Below are positions 54,221-62,840 of a stretch of 64,000 bases of DNA, in pieces (position 1 is the stretch's first letter; each line of letters opens with the position of its first letter). A program made the position numbers and the translations under genes. The notes under the pieces were generated by a model. That model ran no database searches and was not told the DNA's origin. It saw only the letters and a list, made by a program, of their open reading frames with translations. The stretch comes from CAJPQU01 sp052170475 (GTDB lineage Bacteria; Bacillota; Negativicutes; Selenomonadales; Selenomonadaceae): NCBI GenBank assembly GCA_052170475.1, contig JBQNAL010000007.1, forward strand, positions 1 to 64,000. The letters are read 5' to 3'.

Positions 54221-54568
54221 ATGGCGGCGCGGACGGCGAGATCCTTGTGGCAGCAGTTTTTGACGCTGACCGAGGAGATGAAAAAATTCATCGAGAAGGA
54301 CGACGTGGACATGTTCTTTTCGTTGGCGAGCCAACGAGAGAAAGTCTTTCAATGGATCGAGGCGCTCCCCGCCGATGATTTTCGCGAGACGCCGGAGGGG
54401 AAGGCGCTCCTCTCCGAGCTAAAGCCCCTCGATCTCGCGATGCAGCAGGCCGCCAAGCGGTGGCTCAACACCGCCCGGAAGAGGAGCGAATCGGTGGAAG
54501 CCTACACGCGCGCCTATGAGTTCGACGACGCACCGACGCTCACGCGCAGCTTCGACAAGGCGTACTGA
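54221..54568 (+). CDS. fliT: FliT-like flagellar chaperone
   Basis: A 115-residue helical protein right after fliS. The pattern WQQFLTLTEEMKKFIEKDDV, SLASQREKVFQWIE fits FliT, the FliD export chaperone in other bacteria. Sequence is diverged, so the call leans on position and helical content. It ends 9 bp before a perfect 37-bp palindrome. Confidence 0.7.
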   Translation: MAARTARSLWQQFLTLTEEMKKFIEKDDVDMFFSLASQREKVFQWIEALPADDFRETPEGKALLSELKPLDLAMQQAAKRWLNTARKRSESVEAYTRAYEFDDAPTLTRSFDKAY

Positions 54569-54577
54569 CGGCTCCTG

Positions 54578-54614
54578 CCTGCCGAAAACTTTTTTTGAAA
54601 AAGTTTTCGGCAGG
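54578..54614 (+). terminator. Perfect 37-bp palindrome between fliT and flagellin, probable terminator
   Basis: CCTGCCGAAAACTTTTT pairs with its exact complement across a TTG loop: a 17-bp flawless stem. The T run lies inside the 5' arm, and no T tract follows, so it is atypical. It would separate the fliS-fliT transcript from the flagellin promoter, which starts 4 bp later. Confidence 0.6.
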
Positions 54615-54617
54615 GCT

Positions 54618-54644
54618 TAAGAAAATCAAAAACCATCCGATATA
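54618..54644 (+). promoter_or_regulatory. Sigma-28 (FliA/SigD) promoter of flagellin
   Basis: TAAG, 15-bp spacer, CCGATATA: a close match to the Firmicute sigma-D consensus. Transcription should start near 54651, leaving a leader of about 155 nt. Confidence 0.88.
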
Positions 54645-54656
54645 ACGGATGTAAGG

Positions 54657-54739
54657 GGATAATCCGTGAGATTCGAGGCTGAGGAACGGACCGGACCGCT
54701 AGCACCCGGACGACCATCGGCAGCGGGACTCACGATTAT
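54657..54739 (+). promoter_or_regulatory. GGA-rich structured 5' leader of flagellin mRNA
   Basis: ATAATCCGTGAG (54659-54670) pairs with CTCACGATTAT (54729-54739) with one bulge, closing a domain of about 80 nt. The domain and its edges carry GGA triplets at 54657, 54683, 54688, 54693, 54708 and 54726, three of them spaced exactly 5 nt apart. GGA is the core of CsrA sites. It matches no riboswitch class I know. Confidence 0.6.
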
Positions 54740-54752
54740 ACAAAGGTAAATG

Positions 54753-54768
54753 CGGGCAGGGATGCCCG
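54753..54768 (+). promoter_or_regulatory. Probable CsrA-binding hairpin in flagellin leader
   Basis: CGGGCA/TGCCCG form a 6-bp stem with a GGGA loop; the top reads CAGGGATG, an exact fit to the CARGGAUG core of the CsrA consensus. Comparable to the upstream site in the B. subtilis hag leader. Confidence 0.7.
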
Positions 54769-54787
54769 TAAATAAAAACAATTTACA

Positions 54788-54797
54788 TCAGGGAGGA
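54788..54797 (+). promoter_or_regulatory. Flagellin ribosome binding site overlapping CsrA-type motif
   Basis: The Shine-Dalgarno reads TCAGGGAGGA with two GGA triplets, 8-9 bp before the ATG at 54806. CsrA bound here would block ribosome entry. Confidence 0.65.
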
Positions 54798-54805
54798 ATT
54801 TACTC

Positions 54806-56125
54806 ATGGCAATGGTAGTTAAGAACAACATGTCGGCGGTCAACACTCTGAACATCCTGAACAAGAACTCCAGCGCGCTCTCCAAGAGTCTGCAGAAGGT
54901 TTCGTCCGGGATGCGGATCAACAACGCAGCGGATGACGCTTCGGGCTATGCGATTTCCGAGCGTATGCGCGTGCAGGTGAAGTCCTTGGAGCAGGACAAC
55001 CGCAACACCCAGAACGGCAACAGCATGATGCGTGTCGCTGAGGGCGCTGTGTCCAGCACGGTCGAGATCTTGAAGACCCTGAAGGAAAAGGTCATCAACG
55101 CGGCCAACGATACGAACACGGACATCGACCGCAAGACGATCCAGAAGGAACTCGATCAGTCCATCGACCAGATCGACGACAACGCCAACGTGACCTACAA
55201 CGGAAAGTACCTCGTGGACGGCTCGCACAACAACAAGACCACGAATACGACCACGGCGCTCACCAACGAGAGCATGCACAAGGAGACGAAGGCGAGCAGC
55301 AAGCTGACGGATCTCCAGAACCGTAACGGGGAAGGTCTGAATATCCATGAGACGGACTATGTGACCGTTTCTTACGTCAAGCAGGGGCAGACCTACTCCA
55401 CGACGATGAAGGTTGGCAGCAATACGCTGACGAGCATCTTGGCGAAGGTCGCTCATAATGGCGTGAACACCCTGAAAAACGCCTTGACGGTTGCGGACGG
55501 CTCGTCCGTTATCGGGAAGGACGGCGCGGAAAACACGGTCTACACGGCTGACATGGGCAGCGCCATCACCTTGACGGCTGCGACGAGCGGCACCGATGGC
55601 CAAATCTCCGGCTTCACCATCAGCGTCACGGACAACACGGGCAAGATCAACAAGAACGCCAACGCGATCCTTGATAACTTCTCCGAGTCTATCCGGGCGC
55701 AGAATAAGTCGGAGGATAACGCCATCGTTCTCCAAGTGGGGACGAAGGCTAACCAGGCGATCAAAGTCGGCCTGACGGATATGCGCTCCGTGGCGCTCGG
55801 CCTCAAAGGCACGGACGGCACGACGCTGAACGTCTCGACGCAGGTGAAGGCGAACGCTGCGATCAACGTCCTCGACAACGCCCTTCAGAAGGCGCTCGAT
55901 CAGCAGACGACGATTGGTGCTGTCGAGAGCCGCTTGGATTACACCAGCAGCAACTTGACGACGGCGGCCGAGAACGTCCAGAGCTCCGAGTCCACGATCC
56001 GCGACGCCGATATGGCAAAGGAAATGACGGAATACACGAAGAACAACGTTCTTCTGCAGGCCGCTCAGTCCATGCTGTCTCAGGCGAACCAGAATTCCAG
56101 CGCGGTACTCAGCTTGCTCCAGTAA
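54806..56125 (+). CDS. hag: Flagellin
   Basis: A 439-residue major filament protein. The conserved D0/D1 ends are complete: VVKNNMSAVNTLNILNKNSS, KVSSGMRINNAADDASGYAI, and at the C-terminus STIRDADMAKEMTEYTKNN followed by VLLQAAQSMLSQANQNSS. The central D2/D3 region (about 150-330) is Ser/Thr-rich and variable, with many possible O-glycosylation sites. It has its own sigma-28 promoter, a long CsrA-type leader and a terminator. The modular glycosyltransferase genes start about 1.2 kb downstream. Confidence 0.96.
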   Translation: MAMVVKNNMSAVNTLNILNKNSSALSKSLQKVSSGMRINNAADDASGYAISERMRVQVKSLEQDNRNTQNGNSMMRVAEGAVSSTVEILKTLKEKVINAANDTNTDIDRKTIQKELDQSIDQIDDNANVTYNGKYLVDGSHNNKTTNTTTALTNESMHKETKASSKLTDLQNRNGEGLNIHETDYVTVSYVKQGQTYSTTMKVGSNTLTSILAKVAHNGVNTLKNALTVADGSSVIGKDGAENTVYTADMGSAITLTAATSGTDGQISGFTISVTDNTGKINKNANAILDNFSESIRAQNKSEDNAIVLQVGTKANQAIKVGLTDMRSVALGLKGTDGTTLNVSTQVKANAAINVLDNALQKALDQQTTIGAVESRLDYTSSNLTTAAENVQSSESTIRDADMAKEMTEYTKNNVLLQAAQSMLSQANQNSSAVLSLLQ

Positions 56126-56155
56126 TCTTGATTGCCGGACAAACTACCAGACTTC

Positions 56156-56188
56156 AAAAGCCTCTCCCCTCGTGGGAGGGGCTTTTTC
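56156..56188 (+). terminator. Terminator after flagellin
   Basis: AAAAGCCTCTCCC pairs with GGGAGGGGCTTTTT around CTCGT; ends in a T run. Confidence 0.9.
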
Positions 56189-56244
56189 TGTGTGGGGCGC
56201 AAATTCGATCCGGGGATTTCTCTTTTATTTTTTCCGTTATCGTA

Positions 56245-56250
56245 TATAAT
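56245..56250 (+). promoter_or_regulatory. -10 box of the lipoprotein transcript
   Basis: Consensus TATAAT in CGTATATAATG, with no good -35; 28 bp before the short ORF with a strong ribosome binding site. Confidence 0.4.
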
Positions 56251-56277
56251 GAAAGAAGGACGCGTAGGAGGTCTGAT

Positions 56278-56334
56278 ATGTCATGCGTAAAACATGCAGT
56301 TGAGAGTGATCCCGACCCTTTTACGCCGCAATAG
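56278..56334 (+). CDS. Possible 18-residue leader peptide
   Basis: An ATG 6 bp after TAGGAGG opens an 18-codon frame (MSCVKHAVESDPDPFTPQ) that ends TAG. The stop overlaps the AGGAG site of the lipoprotein gene that starts 10 bp later. The strong Shine-Dalgarno and close linkage suggest translational coupling or a regulatory leader. The peptide matches no family I know, and coding is unproven. Confidence 0.4.
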   Translation: MSCVKHAVESDPDPFTPQ

Positions 56335-56344
56335 GAGCAGATCC

Positions 56345-57172
56345 ATGATGGCAACATTTCTCCGTATCTTTAGCGCGATTGCTATCCTGAGCAGCACCGT
56401 GCTTTCCGGTTGCTCGTTTCTGCTGGCAACGGAAAGCAGCGAGCCTTACACCGCCGACGATGTGAGCGAAATGACGGCATCGAACTTCGCCGTCTGTAAA
56501 CCGCGTATCGTTCCCTTATCGGCGCGCGTGGAAAAAGAAAAACCGTTCCAGCGAAATCTATATGTCTTGTATGACGAAGCGAATGACTTCACCTTTTCTT
56601 GTAGAGCTGTTGTCCGTAGGCCAACGTTGCCGCTTCCCTGCGCCCAACGGGATACGAATGTGTACTTCGCCTATGCAGCGGGATATGCGGCTCACCTCAA
56701 TGCGAGAATCCGCGCGATGACGGAGCAATACCGCTTTCGCTGTGCCACAACGGAAGAGGCGGCGGCACTCATCCGCTCCAAGGTAAAACGGCGGCAAGGC
56801 GATCGGGAAGTTTCGCTCTTTGACGAAGGGGAATTTATTTTCGTCAGTGACGGTGCAAAGGGCGAGGATATGGTGACGATCTGCAAAGGCCTTTACGACA
56901 TGTATAAGCCGGAAGGGAGTGGGGTTCTGCTGTCTGCGCTGTACGGGCGCAAGGTCACATTCTACTATCTGCCGCCCGGGGAAGAGGAATTGACGAAAGC
57001 CGTCTTTCTTCTGTTTTTCCGATTCGAGGGGCGACATGATTGGGGTGCTACGCTGTCCGATAATCCGGGATCCTCGTCGAGCGAAAAGGAGATTGCTGTC
57101 TTAGAAAAAAATCTGGCTCATTATTTCGATAGATGTCTCTTGGCTGCAAAGGAGGGGACACATTCCACATGA
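56345..57172 (+). CDS. Putative lipoprotein of unknown function
   Basis: A 275-residue protein with a lipoprotein signal peptide (hydrophobic FSAIAILSSTVLSGC; lipobox LSGC, lipidated Cys23). The mature part has mixed alpha/beta character, no recognised domain, and several scattered Cys residues (CKPRIV, FSCRAVV, CAQRD, FRCATTEE). The ATG at 56345 has AGGAG 7 bp upstream. Codon use looks less GC-rich than its neighbours. It lies between flagellin and the glycosyltransferases, so a link to either is possible but unsupported. Confidence 0.65.
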   Translation: MMATFLRIFSAIAILSSTVLSGCSFLLATESSEPYTADDVSEMTASNFAVCKPRIVPLSARVEKEKPFQRNLYVLYDEANDFTFSCRAVVRRPTLPLPCAQRDTNVYFAYAAGYAAHLNARIRAMTEQYRFRCATTEEAAALIRSKVKRRQGDREVSLFDEGEFIFVSDGAKGEDMVTICKGLYDMYKPEGSGVLLSALYGRKVTFYYLPPGEEELTKAVFLLFFRFEGRHDWGATLSDNPGSSSSEKEIAVLEKNLAHYFDRCLLAAKEGTHST

Positions 57173-57179
57173 GTCCTGT

Positions 57180-57208
57180 TTGCTGTGAACATGCAAATGT
57201 ATTACAAT
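57180..57208 (+). promoter_or_regulatory. Promoter of the glycosyltransferase cluster
   Basis: TTGCTG (57180-57185), a 17-bp spacer, and TACAAT (57203-57208). A leader of about 95 nt follows. Confidence 0.55.
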
Positions 57209-57307
57209 AACGGCTAATTGCCGGGCTTTGAGACACGCAGTCGGTCAGGATGAGCGGCGGCATACGGTCGCCATCGCCTTTAAGTCAGAACATAGGGGAG
57301 AAGGGAC

Positions 57308-60300
57308 ATGAGGATTTCGGTCTGCTATATCGTAAAAAATGAGGCGGCCAATTTGACGCGATCGCTTTCGACGGTGAAAGAATGTGCCGACGAGTTGATC
57401 GTCGCGGATACCGGGTCGGAGGACGATTCCAAAGAGATCGCGGCGCGCGCGGGAGCGAAGGTCCTCGATTTCGCTTGGCGGGATGATTTCGCGGCGGCGA
57501 AGAATTTTGCGCTGGATGCGGCGACCGGGGATTGGGTCATTTTTCTCGACGCCGACGAGGGCTTTCTGCATCCGTCCTCGGTGCGTGCCGCAGTGGAGGA
57601 GCTGGATGCGGTATGCCCGCCGCTTGACGCGGTGATGGTGGAGCGGGTGGAGATCGACGTTGACGACGGGGGGAGGGAGATCGGGCGGGATCGGTCGCTG
57701 CGCATTTTTCGCCGCTTGCCGGAGCTGCGGTATCAAGGCCGTATTCATGAAAATATCGCGCGTATGGGCGGCTCTCTTCGGCTGGGGTTTGCCGACGACC
57801 GCCTCAGTCTTTATCATACGGGCTATTCCTCTTCGATCATCCGGGGCAAGGTGGAGCGCAATCTCCGGCTCCTGCGAGAGGACATCGCGGCGCATGGGGA
57901 AGGGCCGCAGCATTATCCGGGGCTTTCGGATTGCTATTTCGGCCTTGCGGACTATCGCAGTGCCCTTCGGTATGCGCTCTTGGCTTTGGATTCCCCGCTT
58001 CGCATGGTGGCGGCGCGCAGCGATTCTTTTCATACTGCCATCGAGTCGATGCGCCAGCTCGACTGGGATCTCTCGGAGATGCTGGCCTTGGCGGAGTTAG
58101 CGGTGGAGGAATTTCCCAAGAAGCCGGAATTCTACGGGGAGCGGGGGATGATCCTCTGCGGCATGGGACGGCTTGCGGAGGCGCGTGCGTCGCTCAAGCG
58201 GGCGGCGGCGCTCTACGAGCACCCGGAGGACGACGGGCGGGAAGCCGGGTACTATACGCCCCGCACGGCCTCCATCGTCTATGCGCGGCTGGGGGAACTG
58301 GCGGCGCTCGCGGGGGATGGAGAGGAAGCGGAGGCGTACTTTCAAGAGGCGCTGACGGTGGATCCGTCGAATGGGGCGGCGCAGAAAAAGTATGAGAAGT
58401 TTTGCCGGGAAGGGACGGTCATGAAGGAAAAGGGGAAGCCGCGCATCGCCGGGTGCTATATCGTCCGCAATGAAGCGGAGGTCTTGGGGCGGTCATTGGA
58501 GAGTATCGAAGGGCAGGTTGACGAGCTGGTCGTGGTGGATACCGGCTCCGACGACGATACGGTGAAGATCGCGAAAGCGCACGGGGCGCGGGTGATTTTA
58601 CACCCTTGGCGAGAGGACTTTGCCGAGGCGCGCAATTTCGCTCTCGATGCGCTGACGGCGGATTGGGTGGTGTTTTTAGACGCCGACGAATACTTTACGC
58701 CGGAGACGAAGGGGCATCTTCGCGCGGAAATTCAGGCGGCGGACGCGGCGGGAACGGATCTCCTCCTCGTCGTATGGCGCAACATCGACGCGGATACCGG
58801 GGCGCACTTGGTGGACGTTTACACGCCGCGCATCTTCCGGCGAAAGCCGACCCTGCGCTACGAGGGGCGCATCCACGAGCAGCTTCGAGAAGAAGGGGAG
58901 GAGGTAAAGCGGCTGGACATTGTTCCCGAAGAACGGCTCCTGCTCATCCATACCGGGTATTCGTCGCATCTGTCGAAGGCGAAGGCGGAGCGGAACCTGC
59001 GGCTCTTGCTGATGGATTTGGCGGAGAGCCGTCACCCCGAGGCGCTCTACATGGCGATCGCCGAGGCTTACGACGGCTTAGACGACGACGCCATGGCGAT
59101 GAAGTACGCTTACATGGACATCGCAAACGGGCGTCAGTCCGCGACCTACGCCAGCCGCTCCTATCGTCTTCTCTTGCGTCGCCTCGCGCGGCGTCCGGCG
59201 GCCTTTGCGGAGCGGCTGGACGTCGCCCGGCGGGCGTCTGTGGATTTTCCCGAGCTGCCGGAATTTCACGCCGAGTATGCGGAGTGCCTCGCGTATGGCT
59301 TTGATTACGCAGGCGCCATGCGGGAGGCGGAGGTGGCGCTTTCCACCTTTGCCGACTACCATAGCATTGAGCCGCTGCAATTTGACGCCGCCATGGGCGC
59401 GGCGGTAAAAGAGAGGCGCGTCCTCTGGGAGAAGAGCGCCGCGCGGGCTGAGGCGCTGACGATCTCGGCGTGCCTGATTGCCCGCGATGAGGCGGCGAAC
59501 ATGCCCGCATGGCTCGACAATACTGCGGTGTACAGCGACGAGCGTATCGTGGCGGACACCGGCTCCGTGGACGGTACGCGAGAACGTGCGGCGTCGGCGG
59601 GGGCGAAAGTGTACGACTTTCCGTGGTGCGACGATTTCGCAGCGGCGCGGAATTTCGCGATAGCGCAGGCGACGGGGGATTGGGTGGCCTTTCTTGACGC
59701 CGACGAGACCTTTACGGCGCCGGAACGGGTGCGCCCGCTTTTGGCGGAGGTGGAGCTTCTCCATCCCGAGGCTGAGGCGGTGCAGGTGGTCATCGCGAAC
59801 GTGGACGAAGAGGACGGGGGAGGGGAATTTCACCGATTCATGGCGGTGCGGCTCTTTAAGCGTCAGGCAGCACTTTCCTATCGCGGGCGGGTGCATGAAA
59901 CGCTCGTGGGCGAAGGGGGAAGATCGCCCGTCCTCTACGAAGAGAAGTATCGGCTCTTGGTGCGCCATACGGGGTACGCCGCGAAGCGCGTGGCGGAAAA
60001 GGCGCGGCGCAATTTGGCGCTCTTGGAGGCGGACATCGAGGCGCATGGGGAAGGACCACAGCATGATCGCTTCTTGGCGGATTGCTTCGCGTCCTTGGGG
60101 CGTCCGGCGGAGGCGCTCCATTATGCGCGGCGCGCCATCGCTGCCTCCCTGCAGGCGGTCGGGTCGCAGAGCGATATGTACTTTCTTGTGCTGCAATGCC
60201 TGCGCTGGTTGGATCGCCCCTTGGAAGAACGCTTGCAGGCAGCGGAGGAGGCGCGGCGGCGCTTTCCTCTCCTGCCGGAATATCAGGCGGAAGTCGGGGC

Positions 60301-61300
60301 GCTCCTTTTGGAGATGGGCGAAGTGGCGGAAGCGCGGACGCGCTTGGAGCGAGCCTTGGCACTTTACAGACAGCCGGAGGACACGTCCGGCGAGGCGTCC
60401 CGCTTCGCCGGATCGGTCGCGTGGATGTATGAGAAATTGGCGGAACTTGACTTTCAGGAGGGCAAGGGCGAAATGGCAGAGGAGCATGTGGAGATGGCGC
60501 TGCGCCATCATCCTTACGACGAAGCGGCGCTGAATCTTTACGCTGAAATACGCCGAGAGGATTCGGCGGCGGCGATTGCGGCGGGGCTGCGGCAGTTTTT
60601 CGGCGACGGGGAGGGGGATCTTCGCTATCTTCTGCGGTGGGCGGAGGGCAATGGCTGGATTCGCCTGTATCAGCAGTTTTCGGCGCAGCTGCAGGCAGAA
60701 TTTCAAAAGACCGCCCCGCGTCTCGCCCTTTATGAAAAAGCACAGCAGGGGGATTTGACGTCGGTGTACCACGATGTGGTGACGGGGCTGGCGGAGACCT
60801 TCCCCCAGCTCGTCACAAGTCTCCTGCATTTGGAAAAGGAGGAGGGGGTGGAGGCCATGGAGCTGCGCCGCCGCTGCGCCGGCTTGCTCCCCCCTCGCGC
60901 GGCAGAGGTGTGGGCGGCGTACGAGGGTCATGAGGTCGAGTACCAAGAGGACGGGTTTCGTGTGATGTTGCCGATCTTTCTCCAAGAGGGCGACGACGAT
61001 CAGATCGCGCGGTTTGGCGCTCTGGCTGCGGGTTTTTCGCCGGAGGCGCTTTACGATACGGCGAAAAAGGTGATGGCGGAGGAGCGCTGGGCGCCCGCCT
61101 TCACCTTGTTTGGCCGGATCCCGGGGGACTCCTCGGTGGTCACGGCGACCTTTTGGACGGAGGTGGCGGTGTGCCTCTATCACTTAGCGGAGTGGGAGAG
61201 TGCCGAGGAGTGCTTTTCGCAGGCGGCGGCGATGGGCGGCGAGACGCCGGAGATCGCCTCCTATCGGGCATGGATGCAGGAGCGCGTGCGGCATGGTTAA
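57308..61300 (+). CDS. Triple-module family 2 glycosyltransferase with TPR-like repeats
   Basis: A 1330-residue soluble protein made of three GT2 modules in a row, each with its own helical TPR-like tail. Modules start near residues 1 (ISVCYIVKNEAANL), 375 (IAGCYIVRNEAEVL) and 716 (ISACLIARDEAANM). Each has the nucleotide-sugar motif (V/L)VxDTGSxDxT, a DDFAAAxNFAL-type helix and the metal-binding DADE (first copy at 81-84), so all three look active. The last 240 residues are helical and unique. Related GT2-TPR enzymes modify proteins, for example SunS. The location beside flagellin suggests filament glycosylation. It overlaps the next gene by 8 bp. Confidence 0.88.
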   Translation: MRISVCYIVKNEAANLTRSLSTVKECADELIVADTGSEDDSKEIAARAGAKVLDFAWRDDFAAAKNFALDAATGDWVIFLDADEGFLHPSSVRAAVEELDAVCPPLDAVMVERVEIDVDDGGREIGRDRSLRIFRRLPELRYQGRIHENIARMGGSLRLGFADDRLSLYHTGYSSSIIRGKVERNLRLLREDIAAHGEGPQHYPGLSDCYFGLADYRSALRYALLALDSPLRMVAARSDSFHTAIESMRQLDWDLSEMLALAELAVEEFPKKPEFYGERGMILCGMGRLAEARASLKRAAALYEHPEDDGREAGYYTPRTASIVYARLGELAALAGDGEEAEAYFQEALTVDPSNGAAQKKYEKFCREGTVMKEKGKPRIAGCYIVRNEAEVLGRSLESIEGQVDELVVVDTGSDDDTVKIAKAHGARVILHPWREDFAEARNFALDALTADWVVFLDADEYFTPETKGHLRAEIQAADAAGTDLLLVVWRNIDADTGAHLVDVYTPRIFRRKPTLRYEGRIHEQLREEGEEVKRLDIVPEERLLLIHTGYSSHLSKAKAERNLRLLLMDLAESRHPEALYMAIAEAYDGLDDDAMAMKYAYMDIANGRQSATYASRSYRLLLRRLARRPAAFAERLDVARRASVDFPELPEFHAEYAECLAYGFDYAGAMREAEVALSTFADYHSIEPLQFDAAMGAAVKERRVLWEKSAARAEALTISACLIARDEAANMPAWLDNTAVYSDERIVADTGSVDGTRERAASAGAKVYDFPWCDDFAAARNFAIAQATGDWVAFLDADETFTAPERVRPLLAEVELLHPEAEAVQVVIANVDEEDGGGEFHRFMAVRLFKRQAALSYRGRVHETLVGEGGRSPVLYEEKYRLLVRHTGYAAKRVAEKARRNLALLEADIEAHGEGPQHDRFLADCFASLGRPAEALHYARRAIAASLQAVGSQSDMYFLVLQCLRWLDRPLEERLQAAEEARRRFPLLPEYQAEVGALLLEMGEVAEARTRLERALALYRQPEDTSGEASRFAGSVAWMYEKLAELDFQEGKGEMAEEHVEMALRHHPYDEAALNLYAEIRREDSAAAIAAGLRQFFGDGEGDLRYLLRWAEGNGWIRLYQQFSAQLQAEFQKTAPRLALYEKAQQGDLTSVYHDVVTGLAETFPQLVTSLLHLEKEEGVEAMELRRRCAGLLPPRAAEVWAAYEGHEVEYQEDGFRVMLPIFLQEGDDDQIARFGALAAGFSPEALYDTAKKVMAEERWAPAFTLFGRIPGDSSVVTATFWTEVAVCLYHLAEWESAEECFSQAAAMGGETPEIASYRAWMQERVRHG

Positions 61301-62840
61301 GATTTCCGCCTGTGTCATCGTCAAAGATGAGGAGAAGAATCTCCCGCGCTGGCTGGACAGCGTAAAGCGCATCGCCGGGGAGATCGTCGTCGTCGATACC
61401 GGCTCTTCGGACGGTACCGTGGCCATCGCCGAGGCGGCGGGGGCGAAGGTATACCATTTCCCGTGGAAGGACGATTTTGCGGCAGCGAAAAATTTCGCGC
61501 TGGATCAAGCGTCGGGGGATTGGGTGATCTTTCCCGACGCCGATGAATACTTTTCGGCGGAGGACGCGCCGAAGGTGACGTCATGGATACGCCGCGTGCA
61601 TGAGGATGAGCGCGTCATGGGGCTATTGTGCCGTTGCGTCAATTTGGAGGCGGACGGCACGGTGCGAAACACCATCCTCCAGGCGCGGGTCTTTCGCCGC
61701 TTGTCGGATCTTCACTATCGGGGGGCTGTCCATGAATCGCTCTCATACACTGGCGCTGGGTCGCCCGATCTGCGCTTTATGACGGACGTTTGCCTTTACC
61801 ATACCGGGTACGCAGCGGGTCTCATCCGCGGGAAGATGGAGCGCAATTTGGCGCTTCTGTTACGGCGGAGGGAGGCGGGGGACGCCGCTTATATTGCGGA
61901 TTGTTATTACGGGCTGGGCGATTTTGCGAGGACGGAGCAATACGCGCGGGAAGCGATTCGGTCTGGGGTGCGGCTCGTGGGACGGGAAACGCGCCCGCAT
62001 GGGCTGTTGATCCAGTCGCTCATCGCCATGGGACGCCCCTTGGCGGAGGTCTTGGACGCTGTGGAAAAGGCGCGGCAAGAATATCCGATGGTGGGGGATT
62101 TCTCTGTCTTGGGCGGTCTTGGGGCGGAACGGGCGGGGGCGTACCCGCTGGCGGAGGGATATTTTCGGCAGGGCGTGGACTGTTACGCACGCGGGGAAGG
62201 GGCATCGGCAGCGTCTTTGCGCGCCGATGATCGGGAAAATCTTTGGCCGTTGGCGCTGTCCCACTTGGGGACGCTGGCGAAGAAGCGGGGCAGCACGGCG
62301 GAGGCGCTCGACTATTTCTCGGCGGCGCTCTCTCGCGCCCCGCATCAAGAAGCGCTCCTCGTCGAGGTGGGGCGGCTTTTGCGCGGGGTTCCGGCGGCGG
62401 ACGCGATCGCCTTTTTCCACACGATATACGATAAGGAAAAGGACGCAGCTTATTTGGCGCGTGCGCTCTTGAAGACGCCGCTACGGGAGGCGGCGCTTTA
62501 CTATGATCGTCAAGCGGGGGGCAAGGCGCTGACGGCGGCGGAGCGCTTCCTCTTGGCGGGGCGCCTATTGGCCTTTACGGCGGAGACCGTGGGGGCGGCG
62601 GAGCGTGCGTGTCGGCTTGGCCTTTGGGCAGAGGAACAGGGCGGGGTGCCGGGCGGAGAGGGCGCCTTGGCGGCGCTGCTTCCTTCGGCGTATCGCCGCG
62701 CGGCGGCTGGTCAGGGGAGGACGGCGCAGGAGAAGCAGGCAGGGGCGGCGCTTTCGCGGCTCGCGCGGGAACTTTCGTGCGCGGGGGGTGGGGTGCACCG
62801 CGTGGGAGAACGAGAGCACGCGGCGAAGGAGGACACATGA
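61293..62840 (+). CDS. Single-module GT2/TPR glycosyltransferase
   Basis: A 515-residue relative of the modules in the preceding gene. The N-terminal GT2 domain has ISACVIVKDEEKNLPRW, VVDTGSSDGT, WKDDFAAAKNFAL and DADE (82-85). A TPR-like helical region follows (YIADCYYGLGDFARTEQYAREAI). The ATG at 61293 lies inside the end of the previous gene (8-bp overlap), and its stop overlaps the next start by ATGA. Likely acts in the same glycan pathway. Confidence 0.88.
   Translation: MVKISACVIVKDEEKNLPRWLDSVKRIAGEIVVVDTGSSDGTVAIAEAAGAKVYHFPWKDDFAAAKNFALDQASGDWVIFPDADEYFSAEDAPKVTSWIRRVHEDERVMGLLCRCVNLEADGTVRNTILQARVFRRLSDLHYRGAVHESLSYTGAGSPDLRFMTDVCLYHTGYAAGLIRGKMERNLALLLRRREAGDAAYIADCYYGLGDFARTEQYAREAIRSGVRLVGRETRPHGLLIQSLIAMGRPLAEVLDAVEKARQEYPMVGDFSVLGGLGAERAGAYPLAEGYFRQGVDCYARGEGASAASLRADDRENLWPLALSHLGTLAKKRGSTAEALDYFSAALSRAPHQEALLVEVGRLLRGVPAADAIAFFHTIYDKEKDAAYLARALLKTPLREAALYYDRQAGGKALTAAERFLLAGRLLAFTAETVGAAERACRLGLWAEEQGGVPGGEGALAALLPSAYRRAAAGQGRTAQEKQAGAALSRLARELSCAGGGVHRVGEREHAAKEDT

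Noticed and set aside
59078..61183. 701-codon minus-strand frame opposite the triple glycosyltransferase
   Set aside because: Antisense shadow without domain signatures; the plus-strand frame carries repeated GT2 motifs.
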